A stretch of DNA of 7,352 nt from Gemmatimonadota bacterium (GTDB taxonomy: Bacteria; Gemmatimonadota; Gemmatimonadetes; Longimicrobiales; Gaopeijiaceae), in contig JAUXEE010000090.1 in assembly GCA_030618065.1 (NCBI GenBank), positions 1 through 7,352 on the forward strand, written 5' to 3'. Shown here piece by piece: positions 5,988-7,352 of this stretch (the first letter of the stretch is position 1; every line of letters starts with the position of its first letter). The position numbers were made by a program, and so were the translations under genes. The notes under the pieces were generated by a model. It was not told where the DNA came from. It searched no databases and saw nothing but the letters and a program-made list of their open reading frames with translations.

Positions 5988-6586
5988 TGGTTATCAAAAA
6001 GCACTTGTATCGACTACGGAGTGGTCCTCGGGGAAGAGGAAGAAGCTTTGCCGCCGCCATTGCGCTTTCACTACTCGCGGTAGCCTGCGGCGAGGAGGAG
6101 TCCACTCCGGTAGCTTCCCCACCCCTGCTGGAGACGGGGGCCGATATGGTGATCCAGGGCCTCCGGCATCTCATCACCCTGGACGGTATCAAGGAAGGGG
6201 AGATCTTCGCCGATACGGCCTTCTTCTACCGCGATTCCTCCCTTTACCACCTGAGAAAACCGGAGCTGATCCTCTTCACCGAATCTGGGGCTCGACGGGC
6301 CCGGATTACGGCAGATCGTGGCCGATTCAATCCGAACACCCGTGAGATGTTGGCCCAGGGGGGGGTGATCCTGGTAATCACCGAAGGAGACAAACGGGTG
6401 GAGAGCGAAGAGCTCCACTACAATCCCAACGGAGACCGGATCTGGAGTGATTCGGCTACGACGATGATCGAGCCGGGGAGGATATCCGAGGGTTTCGGCT
6501 TCGAATCGGATCTGAACTTCCGGAGGACCGTGGTCGGTCCAGGAAGCATCAGGAATACGGGCGGAGGGGGAGGGGCCCCGGATTGA
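5984..6586 (+). CDS. lptC: LPS export protein LptC, predicted lipoprotein
   Basis: LptC belongs to the LPS transport bridge, receiving LPS from the LptBFG transporter and passing it to LptA. The 200 residues begin with a basic stretch, a hydrophobic segment SFAAAIALSLLAVAC (21-35) and then GEEES. The LAVA-C pattern fits a signal peptidase II lipobox with Cys35, so this LptC may be lipid-anchored rather than held by an N-terminal helix as in E. coli. The remainder is the LptC/YrbK (DUF1239-type) beta-jellyroll: ADMVIQGLRHLITLDGIKEG (53-72), ADTAFFY (76-82), ARITADRGRFN (106-116), MLAQGGVIL (122-130), and SEELHYNPNGDRIWSD (141-156). The C-terminus is glycine-rich. The ATG overlaps the kdsD stop in ATGA (5984-5987); a second ATG at 5987 is three bases on, with AGGGG at 5975-5979 serving either. 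Sequence divergence is high, so the name rests on pattern plus context. Confidence 0.85.
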   Translation: MMVIKKHLYRLRSGPRGRGRSFAAAIALSLLAVACGEEESTPVASPPLLETGADMVIQGLRHLITLDGIKEGEIFADTAFFYRDSSLYHLRKPELILFTESGARRARITADRGRFNPNTREMLAQGGVILVITEGDKRVESEELHYNPNGDRIWSDSATTMIEPGRISEGFGFESDLNFRRTVVGPGSIRNTGGGGGAPD

Positions 6587-7352
6587 GGCGCGTTTGCCTG
6601 CCCCCGGCCCGGGCCATCCGAATCGGCCTTCTTTGGCTTCTGCCGGCCCTTCTCGTGACCCCGGTGAAGGGTTGGGCTCAGGGGGGTGAGGTGGGATGCG
6701 ACGTCCCGTCTCATGGCGGCATGGTGATGACCACCCTCTCCAACGAGACTCGCATGTTCTTCTTCACCTCCCCCACCATCCGTTGCCCCGGGGGAGTCCG
6801 GATCAGTGCGGATAGCGCCAGGATCTACGAGTCCACCAACTACAACCAGCTCTGGGGGCATGTGGTATTCTTGGACCAGGATTCCCGCCTCACCTCCGAC
6901 GAGGCCCAGTATTTCAGCGATCAGAGGCGTCTCGTTGCCCAAGGAAACGCCGTTCTGACCGATCTGACCGAGGGTTCGGTCATCCGGGGCGACAACATCC
7001 GCCTGGTGAGGGCGGGGCCCCAGCAAGCTGAGGACCTTCTCACGGTGACGGGGCGCCGACCCCACGCGACCCTCTACCCTACTCGGCAGCCGGAGCCCGA
7101 AGTGGTCCTTTCGGACCCCGCGGAGGAGGGCCCGGCTTTGCCTCCGGATTCGACCGGATCGCCCCCGGATTCGACCGGATCGCCTCCGGATTCGGTCATG
7201 TTGCTCCCGGTCACGCGGGCTCTCCCTCAAAGGGAAGTCGAGTCCGAAGCTGAGCAAGTTCCCTACGAAATCGACGCCCAGCGGTTTGTCCTGGAAGGAA
7301 GTCGTTTCTTCAGGGCGACCGGTTCGGTTGTCGCGACCCGGGACTCCCTCAC
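6583..7352 (+). CDS. lptA: OstA/LptA-like periplasmic LPS transport protein, 3' end cut by window
   Basis: The frame is open from TTG at 6583 to the window end (256 codons seen). TTG is the likely start: it overlaps the lptC stop as TTGA (6583-6586), and GGAGGGG (6569-6575) is seven bases upstream. The first in-frame ATG (6721) would delete the signal peptide. Residues 1-33 form a classic signal peptide, RRVCLPPARAIRIG then LLWLLPALLVTPVKGWA, with probable cleavage after Ala32. The mature part shows OstA/LptA-type strands: GGVRISADSARIYEST (70-85), NQLWGHVVFLDQDSRLTSDE (88-107) and LVAQGNAVLTDLTEGSVIRG (117-136). A Pro/Asp/Ser linker with PPDSTGS repeats (187-205) follows, and a second OstA-like segment starts near 233 (IDAQRFVLEGSRFFRATGSV). 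Mature Cys39 and Cys68 could pair. It probably forms the periplasmic LPS bridge with LptC. It is longer than E. coli LptA and may be an OstA_2-type relative, so the symbol is provisional. Confidence 0.78.
   Translation, partial: MRRVCLPPARAIRIGLLWLLPALLVTPVKGWAQGGEVGCDVPSHGGMVMTTLSNETRMFFFTSPTIRCPGGVRISADSARIYESTNYNQLWGHVVFLDQDSRLTSDEAQYFSDQRRLVAQGNAVLTDLTEGSVIRGDNIRLVRAGPQQAEDLLTVTGRRPHATLYPTRQPEPEVVLSDPAEEGPALPPDSTGSPPDSTGSPPDSVMLLPVTRALPQREVESEAEQVPYEIDAQRFVLEGSRFFRATGSVVATRDSL
7141..7197 (+). repeat. 21-bp in-frame tandem repeat (2.7 copies) in the OstA/LptA-like gene
   Basis: Units start at 7141, 7162 and 7183. The first two differ by one base, and the third is cut after 15 bases. Each unit encodes PPDSTGS. 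Because 21 is a multiple of three, copy-number change would lengthen or shorten the linker without breaking the frame. Confidence 0.85.

Noticed and set aside
7141..7197. CRISPR-like repetition
   Set aside because: Units are directly adjacent with no spacers and encode a protein linker in frame.
6418..7257. 279-codon minus-strand frame opposite the OstA/LptA-like gene
   Set aside because: The plus strand has a signal peptide, OstA-type strands and operon context. The minus product is Arg/Gly-rich with no domain.

Overview
The window is GC-rich chromosomal DNA from a Gram-negative (diderm) bacterium that makes Kdo-containing lipopolysaccharide. The protein sequences and gene order (kdsB-pyrG-kdsA-kdsC-kdsD-lptC-lptA/ostA) are like those I associate with Gemmatimonadota and, less closely, Deltaproteobacteria-type lineages. 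This taxonomic guess is from memory of family sequences, not from a search. I see no RNA gene, CRISPR array, insertion sequence or prophage gene.

Layout. At the left edge, on the minus strand, is the N-terminal 84 residues of a small protein with two CxxC pairs (1-252). It has a strong ribosome binding site and no function that I can name. A 167-base divergent intergenic region (253-419) carries an 11-bp direct repeat and weak inverted repeats. It leads into a stand-alone glutamine amidotransferase of the TrpG/PabA family (420-995). After a 119-base gap holding a plausible promoter and a GC hairpin around the first start codon, an uninterrupted plus-strand operon runs to the right edge: kdsB (1115-1912), pyrG (1909-3603), kdsA (3604-4404), kdsC (4401-5006), kdsD (5013-5987), lptC (5984-6586) and an OstA/LptA-like protein cut off by the window end (6583-7352).

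How the genes work together. KdsD makes arabinose 5-phosphate from ribulose 5-phosphate, KdsA condenses it with phosphoenolpyruvate to Kdo 8-phosphate, KdsC removes the phosphate, and KdsB activates Kdo with CTP to CMP-Kdo. PyrG makes the CTP that KdsB consumes, so the whole CMP-Kdo pathway plus its nucleotide supply sits in one transcription unit. LptC and the OstA/LptA-like protein belong to the envelope bridge that carries finished LPS to the outer membrane. Four of the six junctions are 4-base ATGA/TTGA overlaps, one is a 0-base junction and one a 6-base gap, so translational coupling is likely throughout.

Novelty. This is largely a known housekeeping module, and I found no convincing undescribed system. 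The most interesting points are the unnamed CxxC protein, the 5' end of kdsB, a lipobox in LptC, and the OstA-like protein with a TTG start, two cysteines and a tandem-repeat linker. KdsA is clearly of the metal-dependent class.
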